The notes beneath the pieces are model-generated. The model did not search any database. It had not been told where the DNA came from and saw only the letters and a list, made by a program, of their open reading frames with translations. A stretch of DNA of 64,000 nucleotides from an uncultured Pseudomonadota bacterium (GTDB taxonomy: Bacteria; Bdellovibrionota_B; Oligoflexia; Oligoflexales; CAIYRB01), in NCBI GenBank assembly GCA_903915625.1, contig CAIWTN010000151.1, forward strand, positions 1 to 64,000. The letters are read 5' to 3'. Positions 27,788 to 36,580 of this stretch are shown here, piece after piece. The position numbers and the translations under genes were made by a program. Numbering within the stretch: position 1 is the first letter of the stretch; each line of letters starts with the position of its first letter.

Positions 27788-28845
27788 GATTGCCACACTG
27801 CCATGAGATGCACATCAGGAAATCGGCCTGTATAAATAAACAAAGCCGGAACCTCTGGGTGTAGGAGAAACTCCATTGCAGTCAAGCATGGCTGCCAGCC
27901 ATGCACAAAATCCGGGAAGGTCAATAAGGGGGATTTTAACTGAACATGTGAAAATGCACTTGCCAGCTTAGCCGCCACTCCTAACCAAGGCGTGCACACT
28001 ACAACCCGTCGAAGGTTGTCGAAATCAAAGCCATTTTTTTCTTTAAGCCATGTGCGAGTAATCCTACGCAGAATCTGTCCTGTATCGAGATTAATTAGTT
28101 CTGGCGCCATTCTCAGACTCAGGGAACTTAGTTGGAGAGATCTATGGTCTTTGCCCTGGATTATTGGATTGCTCTGGCTCAATCTTATGGCGCCGACTCC
28201 CCAGCCTTCTGCAGTCTCAATTGGTGACCTAATTATACTTGGGGTGTCCCTTGCGGCTAGGGCTTGCCACCGTTTCGTTGTCAGGCGAAATGTAGGTTCG
28301 GAGAGATTGAGTAGTCCGGCCTTTCCAGGGCGCTCTTCAGTCACTAGGCGTCTACGATCTGCGCCAGTGATAGAAATTTCACCATGGACCTTCGCCAGAG
28401 CTTCATTAAATTCCTGAGATATTTGGCGCTCTCGCTGGGGGCTCTGGGCGGCGAAAACGCGAGCAAGTTGGGTATGAGCCTCTGGTCGAGATTTTTCGCT
28501 TTCACCAAGCACCGCGATAATTCGACTGCCAGTTCCTGCGTGTAACTGATCGAGTAATGCCGGCATAATTGGTGGATTAAAACGGAGGCATGGCACATCA
28601 ACAAGTTGTCGGCTTGTTTCTATCGCTTCATTAACCGTGCTGTGCATAAGCACAGAAGTTGCAGTATTCGAATATGAGCTCGCATTTAACATTTGACGCA
28701 CAACTGTCGAGACTAATTTGGCGTAGCTAATACGCCTTGGCTTACTCTCTGCCAGCCCGCGATGTAGGATTCCACTGACTTCAAGATTTAGTTCGGTAGT
28801 TCCATAATCCCGAAGACAGATGAAGTCATCATTGTTGGTTAGCAT
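27784..28845 (-). CDS. Diverged thiolase-like protein, catalytic residues apparently lost
   Basis: The 353-residue protein is not obviously any enzyme, but three segments match thiolases in order. Residues 83-115 (DVPCLRFNPPIMPALL, then GTGSRIIAVLGE) match the nucleophile region, without the Cys-x-Ser-Gly. Residues 178-222 (LLNLSEPTFR, then SPIETAEGWGVGAIRL) match the L.P.F....T..N.SP..DGA segment. Residues 280-340 (RVVVCTPWLGVAAKLA, LTFPDFVHGWQPCLTAM, ALFIYTG) match the C-terminal GHP segment with GHP changed. It precedes the FadB-like gene with a 4-bp overlap, so the pair mimics fadAB. The thiolase origin is an inference. Confidence 0.45.
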   Translation of the reverse strand: MLTNNDDFICLRDYGTTELNLEVSGILHRGLAESKPRRISYAKLVSTVVRQMLNASSYSNTATSVLMHSTVNEAIETSRQLVDVPCLRFNPPIMPALLDQLHAGTGSRIIAVLGESEKSRPEAHTQLARVFAAQSPQRERQISQEFNEALAKVHGEISITGADRRRLVTEERPGKAGLLNLSEPTFRLTTKRWQALAARDTPSIIRSPIETAEGWGVGAIRLSQSNPIIQGKDHRSLQLSSLSLRMAPELINLDTGQILRRITRTWLKEKNGFDFDNLRRVVVCTPWLGVAAKLASAFSHVQLKSPLLTFPDFVHGWQPCLTAMEFLLHPEVPALFIYTGRFPDVHLMAVWQS

Positions 28846-29932
28846 GCGTTAGCCCATCGCGGAGGCGGCCTTTTGCCTGTTGGACTTGGATGCGGAGTCT
28901 GTCATCAATGATCGCATCGGCAAGGTGCCCGAGCCATTGCTCTACCAGAGGCCAATCTTTTCGCTGAATGCCTATGTTGATGATGCCTTCAATTGCATCA
29001 AGGAAATGAGGTGAGATTTTCACGACCTTTGTGAAGTTGTCCAAGGCTTCGCCAGTAGCTCCTATTTGAGCGTTCAAGACGGCGATTTTTTGATGGAGGA
29101 TCGCGCGAGCACCCTCTGCTTCAACGTTAAGTAGGCATTGCCTTAACACTCGGAGGCATCCTTGCCAATCCGCAAGGCGCTGGTATGCATCGAATAAAAT
29201 TGTCGAGGTGTCTAGCGGGCTGTCAGAACAGTGTATTTCAAGTGTTTGGATCGCTTCAGACGGCATGTCAAGTTGATATAAATATATTGCAGCAAGCTCT
29301 TGTGCCACGCGAAAAAGCTCTTGCGGTTTCCTTACGGCGACTAATAGTTTCTTCAAAGTATCTACAACCTGATCCCAATCGTTACTTTGGGTGTAGGTGA
29401 GTTTAAAGTATCTAAGGGCGCGAACATTGCTTGGGTCGACTTGCAACAATTTTTCGTAGGTTGCCACCAGCCTACTCTCGTTGTGGATCTTTTTTTCATA
29501 CAGCATGCACAGACGCTCAAGACATGAGATTTGATCCGCTGCTGTTGGTAAAAAGTCGCAAATCGCGGAAAGAACTGTTGCCTCGGCATTAAAATCTTCG
29601 AAGTCGATGACCTGAGGTAGCATGTCGACGCTGAACTGAATAAAACTCACCTGTAATTCGGCGACCATGTTTGCACAAGTCTCGGCCGCTGCAAATGCAT
29701 CCTCAAGATATTTATTTTGCACGCGTGCAAGGCGCACAAAATACTCATTTGCATGTTTTGGGCTCTCTGCGATTGTGTTGCCCAAAAGCCTGAAAAACGG
29801 CCCCCAGCATTCGTGCTGCTCAAGCACATCTAAGATTCGAAGTCGTTCTGCGGCATCAGTCACGCCTCCCGAATCAGCCTTTGCAACTAGGCTACGGATC
29901 CGGTCGCCGTCCAGCGCTAAGGTAGAGGCCAT
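28829..29932 (-). CDS. TPR-like helical repeat protein
   Basis: About 367 residues from ATG 29932; a TTG at 29944 is an alternative without a better ribosome site. The protein is all-helical with TPR-type repeats (EKLLQVDPSNVRALRYFKLT, then DQVVDTLKKLLVAVRKP, then GEALDNFTKVVKISPHFLDA). No signal peptide or membrane helix is present. It lies between the TetR gene and the thiolase-like gene and overlaps the latter by 17 bases, so its product is made together with the FadBA-like pair. Confidence 0.7.
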   Translation of the reverse strand: MASTLALDGDRIRSLVAKADSGGVTDAAERLRILDVLEQHECWGPFFRLLGNTIAESPKHANEYFVRLARVQNKYLEDAFAAAETCANMVAELQVSFIQFSVDMLPQVIDFEDFNAEATVLSAICDFLPTAADQISCLERLCMLYEKKIHNESRLVATYEKLLQVDPSNVRALRYFKLTYTQSNDWDQVVDTLKKLLVAVRKPQELFRVAQELAAIYLYQLDMPSEAIQTLEIHCSDSPLDTSTILFDAYQRLADWQGCLRVLRQCLLNVEAEGARAILHQKIAVLNAQIGATGEALDNFTKVVKISPHFLDAIEGIINIGIQRKDWPLVEQWLGHLADAIIDDRLRIQVQQAKGRLRDGLTHANQQ

Positions 29933-29955
29933 TGGTGCGTCCAAGAGCTAAGAGG

Positions 29956-30552
29956 TTACCTTTTGAGCAGTCCTTCCACTAGGAGCTGGCCCGCTTTTTT
30001 TATGATTCTGTCGTACTCGAAGGAGGCCTCGTCAAACAGCCATTGTAGACTTAATCCGTCTATCACCGCGATGATATAGGATGCGTAATCTTTGACATCG
30101 ACTGGACGAAATGCGCCAGCAGCAATACCTTCTCGAATAACGGCGGCAGCAGCTTCACGAAATTTCAGGTAATGCCTGGCTATAACTTTTTTAACTTCGT
30201 CTTTTTGATTTATCTGAGTCCAGAAGTCCATGTTGACTTGATAGTATTCTTTCGTGCTGCGGACGATGTCGAAGCAGACTTCGATAAATACTTCCAACTT
30301 ACGCTTAGCGTCAGTGATGGAGCTCATTTCAGAAGCCAGGACTCTTTCTATGTCGCCAGCGACTTTGTCTAGGACAGACATCATGAGCTCATCTTTATTC
30401 AGGAAGTAGTAATGGATGATTCCCTTACTAACTCCTGCAGTGCGAGCCACGTCCTGCATCGAGAAATTATGGTAACCATACTTGGTAATGCAATCTACGG
30501 TGGCTCGGACAATTTGGTCCTTCCGCTCAGCCGCTACGTCCGCTTTGGACAT
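29956..30552 (-). CDS. TetR-family transcriptional regulator
   Basis: The 198-residue protein has the TetR helix-turn-helix at residues 12-60 (QIVRATVDCITKYGYHNFSM, then VARTAGVSKGIIHYYFLNK). The ligand-binding half resembles BetI-type regulators (YYQVNMDFWTQ, then YASYIIAVIDGLSLQWL). GGAG lies 7 bases before the ATG. It heads the leftward operon with the FadB-like and thiolase-like genes and is divergent from a FadL-like gene. TetR proteins at such loci often sense acyl-CoA; that is an inference from position. Confidence 0.92.
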   Translation of the reverse strand: MSKADVAAERKDQIVRATVDCITKYGYHNFSMQDVARTAGVSKGIIHYYFLNKDELMMSVLDKVAGDIERVLASEMSSITDAKRKLEVFIEVCFDIVRSTKEYYQVNMDFWTQINQKDEVKKVIARHYLKFREAAAAVIREGIAAGAFRPVDVKDYASYIIAVIDGLSLQWLFDEASFEYDRIIKKAGQLLVEGLLKR

Positions 30553-30778
30553 GCCTGTCTCCGTATGAGTGGGGGTGAGTTACCAAAGTCGGTAGAGCCA
30601 GTTACTCAAAAGAGCCGCTTAACCCCCCAGTAATAACCATAAATTTGATCGTAGCATCTGTGAGACCGGGGGGCAATCGCTTGGTTGTCATTTTAAATGT
30701 GTGTTACGCTTAACCATTAGCTCTCAACCAGCACCATTTATGGCCCAAGGCGCAGCCGCTTCGTCGTGGAGAAGAATT

Positions 30779-31924
30779 ATGGGTCACTACACTCGTAGGC
30801 TCGTCAGATACGTCGCAGTCATGTGCATGCTTTTCTCCGCAGCTATTGCAAATGCTGAAGAATTAACCTGGACCCACGACGGTATCAGGCCACTAGGCAT
30901 GGGGAATGCGTTCGTCGCAGTGGCCGATGATTTCAACGCAATCTTTTATAATCCGGCAGGTCTTGCACGACTAAAAACATGGTCCGGGGAGCTGCTAAAT
31001 CCCTCTCTCGCTATTTCAAGCAACACAGTTAGTGCCATTAACGGAATTAAAAATTTAGCAACGTCTTCTCCTGCGGGATCGTCGTCGACAGAAGCTGAAG
31101 ATAAGGCTTTAGAGATTCTTCAGCAGAACACGGGGAAGACTCAGTACTTCAATATTTCCTATACTCCGCACTTAGTGTTCCCGGGTTTTGGTTTCGGACT
31201 AGGTTTGGATGCCGGTGGAAGTTTAGTTGTGCACCGGGACATATCAGCAGACGTCCAGGTTGGCCCCAGGTTGATCGCCCCATTTTCATTTGCGAAAAAC
31301 TTTCTTGAAGATCGATTGAGTTTAGGTTTCAGCGTCAAGTTTGTTGCGCAAGGTGGAGTCAATCACAACTTTGGAATCAACGACATCAGCGCGTTTACTG
31401 GGAAATCAGCATCAACTTCAGGGCCCAAGCTGAAGGACTTTATTGAGGGAGGGTACGGGGTAGGTAGTGATATAGGTCTATTATTTACACCTATAAAAAC
31501 GATGCAACCTACCCTCGGCATAAGTGTGACGGACTTAGGTGGGACGCCATTTAAAAAAGCCGATATACAGGGTGAGTCCCTAGCAGCACCAAGTACTCGT
31601 CTACCTTCGATGAATGCAGGGTTTAGTCTGCGCCCATGGGAAGCACATGGGATGTACCTACTCACGACAGTCGATGCTCATGCCATTAATCAGCCGATTC
31701 ATTACTCCAAAAAATTCAATGTAGGCGCTGAGTGGGGGTGGGGTTCGGTACTGAAGGTACAAACCGGCTTACACCAGGGTTCGCTGAGTGGCGGGCTACA
31801 GCTAGATGTCTTTTTGCTGACCCTTAGATTCGTGACTTATACCGAACAAGTTGGCACGATCGCTGGTCAAGACCCCAATCTTCAAGACCGTAGATACGCA
31901 CTTCAATTGAAGCTTCTAATCTAA
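30779..31924 (+). CDS. FadL/OMPP1-like outer-membrane protein
   Basis: ATG at 30779 has GGAGAAG upstream and starts a proper signal peptide (YVAVMCMLFSAAIANAEE); the reading frame is open to an earlier ATG at 30701 that would spoil it. The 381-residue protein begins its mature part with the family hallmark RPLGMGNAFVAVADDFNAIFYNPAGLARL, seen here in two parts: LGMGNAFVAVADD and YNPAGLA. Later parts alternate like beta strands. FadL-type proteins take up long-chain fatty acids or other hydrophobic molecules. It is divergent from the TetR-led operon. Confidence 0.78.
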   Translation: MGHYTRRLVRYVAVMCMLFSAAIANAEELTWTHDGIRPLGMGNAFVAVADDFNAIFYNPAGLARLKTWSGELLNPSLAISSNTVSAINGIKNLATSSPAGSSSTEAEDKALEILQQNTGKTQYFNISYTPHLVFPGFGFGLGLDAGGSLVVHRDISADVQVGPRLIAPFSFAKNFLEDRLSLGFSVKFVAQGGVNHNFGINDISAFTGKSASTSGPKLKDFIEGGYGVGSDIGLLFTPIKTMQPTLGISVTDLGGTPFKKADIQGESLAAPSTRLPSMNAGFSLRPWEAHGMYLLTTVDAHAINQPIHYSKKFNVGAEWGWGSVLKVQTGLHQGSLSGGLQLDVFLLTLRFVTYTEQVGTIAGQDPNLQDRRYALQLKLLI

Positions 31925-31940
31925 ATTCGGGGAGTGTCGT

Positions 31941-32681
31941 ATGCGGAAGGCAGCCGCTCTGTTTGTCTTATTGTTGTGGGCTTTAACCTCTGGTGCTCCC
32001 GAGCTCTTGGCTAAGGGGCTAGGCGAACTTTCGGAAAAAAACCCAGAAGCAGATGATAATGTGGAATCTGATAGTCATGTCGATCCCCCATCAGTTACCC
32101 AGTTGGAGGGTGGGGGCAAAGGGGATGCTGCGGATGATATTGAAGAATCTGATAAAGTTGCCCCCGCTGCTAGTGGCTTCTCTAAAATGTTGAGCGGAAA
32201 AGTGGTGCTTGCCTCTAGCTTCGGTTGGGCGAAAGTCTCCCAGTCTGGGGGGGCTTGGAAATCAAGTGGCTACAGTGACTTTGGCCTGAATTACCAAATA
32301 TCCGCATTAAATGAGGCCACGAAGTTCTCGGTTTCTTACCGCTTCGTTCCAGTCGTAGTAAGCGGTTTGGTCAATGGCCACAGCTACCGTGGTGTATGGG
32401 AAACGCATAACATTGGTGGCCAGGTAAAGCTAAAGACTTCGCGAAAAACGGTCGCTATAGCCTCAGGGGAGCTAGGGTTCTTAAAGTCCCATTTGCACCC
32501 GACAGATGGACTGGCCGCAGAGGGCTCAGCAAGCAAGGGAGGCGCAGTTTTTGCGCTGGGTGGCGGTATGGATTATTGGGTTTTAAATAGGTCCGAATTT
32601 ACAATTGGACCCCGTCTATATTTAGGGCTCGGGGCTGCCCGTCAGTTACAGCTATCTCTAACCTGTGGATTCGGCTTTTGA
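31941..32681 (+). CDS. Secreted, probably outer-membrane protein
   Basis: The 246-residue product has a signal peptide (ALFVLLLWALTSGAPELLAKG) and GGGGAG upstream of its ATG. Residues 30-80 are acidic and low complexity. Residues 85-246 look like a small beta barrel: SSFGWAKVSQSGGAWKSSGY, then TKFSVSYRFVPVVVSG, ending LSLTCGFGF with a terminal Phe. It starts 16 bases after the FadL-like gene and overlaps a possible start of the next, so the three are probably one operon. No family was recognised. Confidence 0.65.
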   Translation: MRKAAALFVLLLWALTSGAPELLAKGLGELSEKNPEADDNVESDSHVDPPSVTQLEGGGKGDAADDIEESDKVAPAASGFSKMLSGKVVLASSFGWAKVSQSGGAWKSSGYSDFGLNYQISALNEATKFSVSYRFVPVVVSGLVNGHSYRGVWETHNIGGQVKLKTSRKTVAIASGELGFLKSHLHPTDGLAAEGSASKGGAVFALGGGMDYWVLNRSEFTIGPRLYLGLGAARQLQLSLTCGFGF

Positions 32682-32734
32682 TTGGCACTCTTTGCTCTTC
32701 GGCTTCGAGTATTATTCGTGCTATAGAATCGGTT

Positions 32735-34306
32735 ATGAGCACGAAAATAGCCGCATATCGACTTGTAGCGTTACTCCTTGGTCTTGTCAGCGTAGCTAGC
32801 TTTTTAGTGAGCGGTTGCGATCGTAGGCCCAAAGTTGGCTACTTAAATGTCCGAGCTTCTAGTACCGGTGGTACTTTTGAGATTTACAGGATTGCTAACG
32901 AGTCACCCCTGCAATTCGTCTCGGAGGAAGCCGGTCGCTTCAATGAAGACGTGCCGCTTGTCCCCGGAAGTTATCTGGTGCTGGCCGACTGCTCAAGTGA
33001 GACTCTGATCATCTACCCTGGGCAGAGGGCTACGCTAGTTGCGCATCGAGTTGAGTTTTTGCCGCCGCATCAACCAACTGTGAATGATAGTTTTTCGATT
33101 CAATGTAGTCGTTCTGACAAAACAAAATCCCGGCAGATGCTGACCGGTCGATATGACCTAAATATTATCGGGGGTCAGCAGGATTTATTGGTGGGCATGG
33201 TACCCATGCGCATCGATTTTAGTAAGATACCTGGCAACGATAAGCCGCAAGTTATGACCTATCGTCTTTCGGCTTTGCAAGTTGCCGACTTTGACGGCAA
33301 CAGGCAGGAGCTTTCCTATTTTATTTCGCCTTTAGATGAGCGAATTTCTGCGACCAATTATCAGCAGTTTGGATTTTGGGAGTTTTTGCTACAGGGGCGA
33401 TATTTGGTTGAGGTCAATGGCACTCAGATGCATGTTGAGTTGACGGAGGGAGAAGAGCGGCGCATCCGACCTGCTCTGTTGCGGGTCAAGACCTCAGATG
33501 TTGTAGATTTGGAGCAGCCCGCGAAGATAAAAGGAAGCCCTTGGTTGGTATCAATCAATGGAGGGCATTGGCTTAATTTCAATGAAACATATCCCGTGCT
33601 TCCTGGTACTGCGACTTTGGCCATTAGTGGATCAACTAAGTCAGTCGAAGTGCAGCTTGCAGAGGGTGAGAAAAAAGATCTCGAGACTCGCAGTATTACT
33701 GTTGATAGTGGATGTCAAAAAAATCTGCCTTCAGCAGTCAACCCCTGCTTAGGTGAGCGTAGTGTGTCACTCTATGCGCCGGATGAACCGTATCCATTTA
33801 TTGAGAGCGTTTCTGACATTCCTATTTTATTTATCGATCAAGACACCCCCATTTTCGTGGGTGTAGATGGCTCACGCGATATTTTGTATGAGGTGCCAGC
33901 CACTGTCCGTGATAAAAGTCTGTCACTTGGCTATATCAAGTTGTCGCCGATCCCACAGCATCGTCCAGGGCAAATTACTGACTTAGTCCGTGTTGATACT
34001 ATTAGTGCGCCCTTCACGGGTCACACCTTGGATATCAATCTAGAGAGATCTACGGTCATGCCTCTGATAGTGGGTTCTTACCGGCTCGATCACTATATTA
34101 CAGTGATGGCAGGTGAGAGTAGCACCAGGCAAAGTAGCACTCGTCACTTTCAGATTGAGGCCGGTAAGACGTTCGAGACCGAATTTCCGGTCTTTGTTTC
34201 TGAGAAAAAGTATTTGGCTTTCAAGAAGAAGCACCCGCACGCGGTTGATATCAAAGCGAGTGAGACTTCCCCTCCAAAGCACCCTCTTAGGGTGAAGCCT
34301 ATTTAG
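32735..34306 (+). CDS. Large lipoprotein, unknown function
   Basis: ATG at 32735 gives a lipoprotein signal ending in the lipobox LVSGC (Cys about residue 28); a TTG at 32678 overlapping the previous stop is possible but would displace it. The 523-residue product is mostly predicted beta with repeated patterns of the type LVPGSYLVLADCSSETLIIY and LLQGRYLVEVNGTQMHVELT, and later YPVLPGTATLAISGSTKSVE, suggesting three or more similar beta domains. It shares the operon with the two outer-membrane proteins. Function is unknown. Confidence 0.65.
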   Translation: MSTKIAAYRLVALLLGLVSVASFLVSGCDRRPKVGYLNVRASSTGGTFEIYRIANESPLQFVSEEAGRFNEDVPLVPGSYLVLADCSSETLIIYPGQRATLVAHRVEFLPPHQPTVNDSFSIQCSRSDKTKSRQMLTGRYDLNIIGGQQDLLVGMVPMRIDFSKIPGNDKPQVMTYRLSALQVADFDGNRQELSYFISPLDERISATNYQQFGFWEFLLQGRYLVEVNGTQMHVELTEGEERRIRPALLRVKTSDVVDLEQPAKIKGSPWLVSINGGHWLNFNETYPVLPGTATLAISGSTKSVEVQLAEGEKKDLETRSITVDSGCQKNLPSAVNPCLGERSVSLYAPDEPYPFIESVSDIPILFIDQDTPIFVGVDGSRDILYEVPATVRDKSLSLGYIKLSPIPQHRPGQITDLVRVDTISAPFTGHTLDINLERSTVMPLIVGSYRLDHYITVMAGESSTRQSSTRHFQIEAGKTFETEFPVFVSEKKYLAFKKKHPHAVDIKASETSPPKHPLRVKPI

Positions 34307-34318
34307 ATCTAGTCGGAC

Positions 34319-36097
34319 TTATACCGTTCTTTCTTTCGCCTTTTTTACGAGAGCTCTAGCATTTGCAAGGCTAGATGGGGTGAGCTCCTCTCCCGATAAT
34401 AGGCGAGCCAGTTCCTCTTCGCTTGAGCGAGGAGATAATCTAGATATCGTCGATTCAGTACGTTTATCTCGACTTAGTTTGTGCACCAGGAAATGTGCAT
34501 CTGCATGAGCTGCAACTTGCGCCAAATGCGAGATGCAAATGACTTGGAACTCAGTGGATAGTTCCTGCATTTTGCGCCCCACAACAGCGGCGACGCGCCC
34601 GGAGATACCAGTATCGATTTCATCGAAAACCAAAATGCAAGTATCGGCTCCTGCCGCAAGTGCCTTTTTTAGAGCCAGCATAATCCGAGAAATTTCACCG
34701 CCGGAGGCGATCTTCTGAAGAGGCAACAAAGGCTCTCCTGGATTTGCTGCCAGTAGGAGTTGTGCCTTCTCTGCCCCGTGCTCTCCCAGGCCTGAAAGTA
34801 CTTCCGAAACTCTGGCCCAAACCGCTTCAGCTTCCGTTCCGAAGGTGGAGAATTCAGTCGATACAAGTGGCTTATGGACCGCGCTCAAATCGACATCAAT
34901 CTTTGCTCCTGGCATAGCAAGCGCGTGCAGCTCGGCCTCGATACGTCGCTTCACTGCTCCTTTTGCTGCCTTGCGAGCCACTGATAATTCACTTGCAGTG
35001 ATGGCTAGTTGCTTACTGCTAATCTCAAGCTCCGATAGACGCCTGGATACATCGACTGAGGCAGATTCCAGAAAAGTTAGCTCTGCCTCCAGCCGTTCGT
35101 GCTCGCTGATTAAGGAGTCGATATCAGTGACGGCCAATTTGCGGAATAATTCTTGATAACCAGCGAGGCGCGCTTGGGCCATTTCGATATCATCATCGTT
35201 GATTTCAAGGCGTTCGAAGGATTTTCCAAGTTGAAAGCCAAGGTCATCGATTTGATGAGCTAGTTGATTGGCTAATTCGGCGATAGTGCCGAGGTCAGGC
35301 GCAATCGTGCTGATGCGTCCGAGTATGCGACTTGCTTCCCAAAGAGGATGACTCAGGGACTCTCCATTGGCACCCTGATCTATACATGCTTGTGCCTCTT
35401 CAAGGCCTTTCGCTAAAGTCATAGTGTGACCAGCGCGAAGGCACAAATCATGAGTGGCGGCATAATCTTCCCGACTAGGGGAAAATGTTCTCAGCTCGTT
35501 ACATCGATAAAGTAAATAGTCGGCGTCTCGTTGTTTGGTCCGGAATCCATCTATCATCCCGACCAAGCTCTGCACTTGTTTGTGCACAGCTCTGTATTCT
35601 TCGGTGTAGGTGGTAGGTAGAGTGCGATCTCTCAGGAATTGGTCAAGGCAAGATATATGTTGGACAGAATCTAGTAGACGGAGATTCTCATGCTGGCCAA
35701 AGACATCGATGAGTGTGAGAGCAAGCTCCCGCAGCACAGTCGCCGTTACGGGCATGTCATTGATCCAAGCTAATGAACGGCCCTTGTTATTGACTGTTCG
35801 GCGCACGAGGATGGCAAAACTACTCCCCTCATGTTCTGAGTCAATCCCATAGGTCTCAAGGACGCGGCCACATGGGTGACCGTGTGGTACGTCAAATAAA
35901 CCTGAAACGGTGGCCTGATCGCGGCCGTGGCGTACAGATTCTGCGCTCGCTTTAGCTCCTAGAAGAAACCCAAGAGCTTTAATCAGTATCGACTTTCCGG
36001 CGCCAGTTTCGCCAGTAATGACATTGAAACCGTGAGAAAACTCAATCGACAAGCTGTCGATGATTGCTAAACCTTGAATATTCAATTGGGTAAGCAA
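34319..36097 (-). CDS. recN: DNA repair protein RecN
   Basis: The 592-residue SMC-like ATPase has Walker A GETGAGKS at residues 29-36. A coiled-coil middle follows, then the signature LPLQKIASGGEISRIMLALK and Walker B CILVFDEIDTGISG near residue 510. The C-terminus has VICISHLAQVAAHAD. RecN holds DNA ends together during double-strand break repair. Length is normal (553 in E. coli). It converges with the lipoprotein gene, with only 12 bases between the two stops. Confidence 0.96.
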   Translation of the reverse strand: MLTQLNIQGLAIIDSLSIEFSHGFNVITGETGAGKSILIKALGFLLGAKASAESVRHGRDQATVSGLFDVPHGHPCGRVLETYGIDSEHEGSSFAILVRRTVNNKGRSLAWINDMPVTATVLRELALTLIDVFGQHENLRLLDSVQHISCLDQFLRDRTLPTTYTEEYRAVHKQVQSLVGMIDGFRTKQRDADYLLYRCNELRTFSPSREDYAATHDLCLRAGHTMTLAKGLEEAQACIDQGANGESLSHPLWEASRILGRISTIAPDLGTIAELANQLAHQIDDLGFQLGKSFERLEINDDDIEMAQARLAGYQELFRKLAVTDIDSLISEHERLEAELTFLESASVDVSRRLSELEISSKQLAITASELSVARKAAKGAVKRRIEAELHALAMPGAKIDVDLSAVHKPLVSTEFSTFGTEAEAVWARVSEVLSGLGEHGAEKAQLLLAANPGEPLLPLQKIASGGEISRIMLALKKALAAGADTCILVFDEIDTGISGRVAAVVGRKMQELSTEFQVICISHLAQVAAHADAHFLVHKLSRDKRTESTISRLSPRSSEEELARLLSGEELTPSSLANARALVKKAKERTV

Positions 36098-36200
36098 GAG
36101 TGCGGACCTCTAGAGCGGTGATGCTCAGATGATGCAGCAAATCCGTCCCTCTCGGCAAGTGACATCAGGCTCCGCACATAGGTGGTGCGGAGTTTCAGTC

Positions 36201-36482
36201 TTATTTATCTTTGCGATTACCACGCCGATTGGGTCGGGCAGCAGGTGCCCGTCGCGCAGGTGATTTAGACTGGGCAGTTCCATTTTTAGGGCCGGCGAGC
36301 TGCTTTTCAAAATAGAGCAACCGGACAATCAGTTCGCTTTCCCGTACTTTGTCGTCAGCATCCGGATCGATACCATCCGCTGCTATTAGGCGCTTGTATT
36401 CTTTCATCGCCTCCAGTTGGCCGCGAATTTTTCTGATCTTTGACTCGAGATCGTGTTGTCGTACTTTGGCTGATTGAGTCAT
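36201..36482 (-). CDS. Small coiled-coil protein with basic tail
   Basis: ATG at 36482 has GAGGGGGG upstream and is preferred to 36578. The product is 93 residues: a charged helical region (VRQHDLESKIRKIRGQLEAM, KEYKRLIAADG, ELIVRLLYFEKQL) and a Ser/Ala/Arg/Lys-rich tail (SPARRAPAARPNRRGNRKDK). Such tails often bind nucleic acid. It lies between recN and the divergent asparaginase-like gene. No family was recognised. Confidence 0.6.
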   Translation of the reverse strand: MTQSAKVRQHDLESKIRKIRGQLEAMKEYKRLIAADGIDPDADDKVRESELIVRLLYFEKQLAGPKNGTAQSKSPARRAPAARPNRRGNRKDK

Positions 36483-36580
36483 AGCGGGCCCCCCTCGGTG
36501 CGGGCGGAACATACATAACCATCCTTGACCCGTCAAGGTCGACTCCGTAATCTGAATTGACGCACTTTTTCGAGGCAATT

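Noticed and set aside
30553..30778. CCCCCC/GGGGGG inverted pair and imperfect GGTGAGTTACC palindrome as a TetR operator
   Set aside because: Both are short or imperfect and I cannot separate them from chance without related sequences.
36125..36328. 67-residue frame downstream of the small basic coiled-coil gene
   Set aside because: It overlaps that gene in another frame and lacks a ribosome site or recognisable features.
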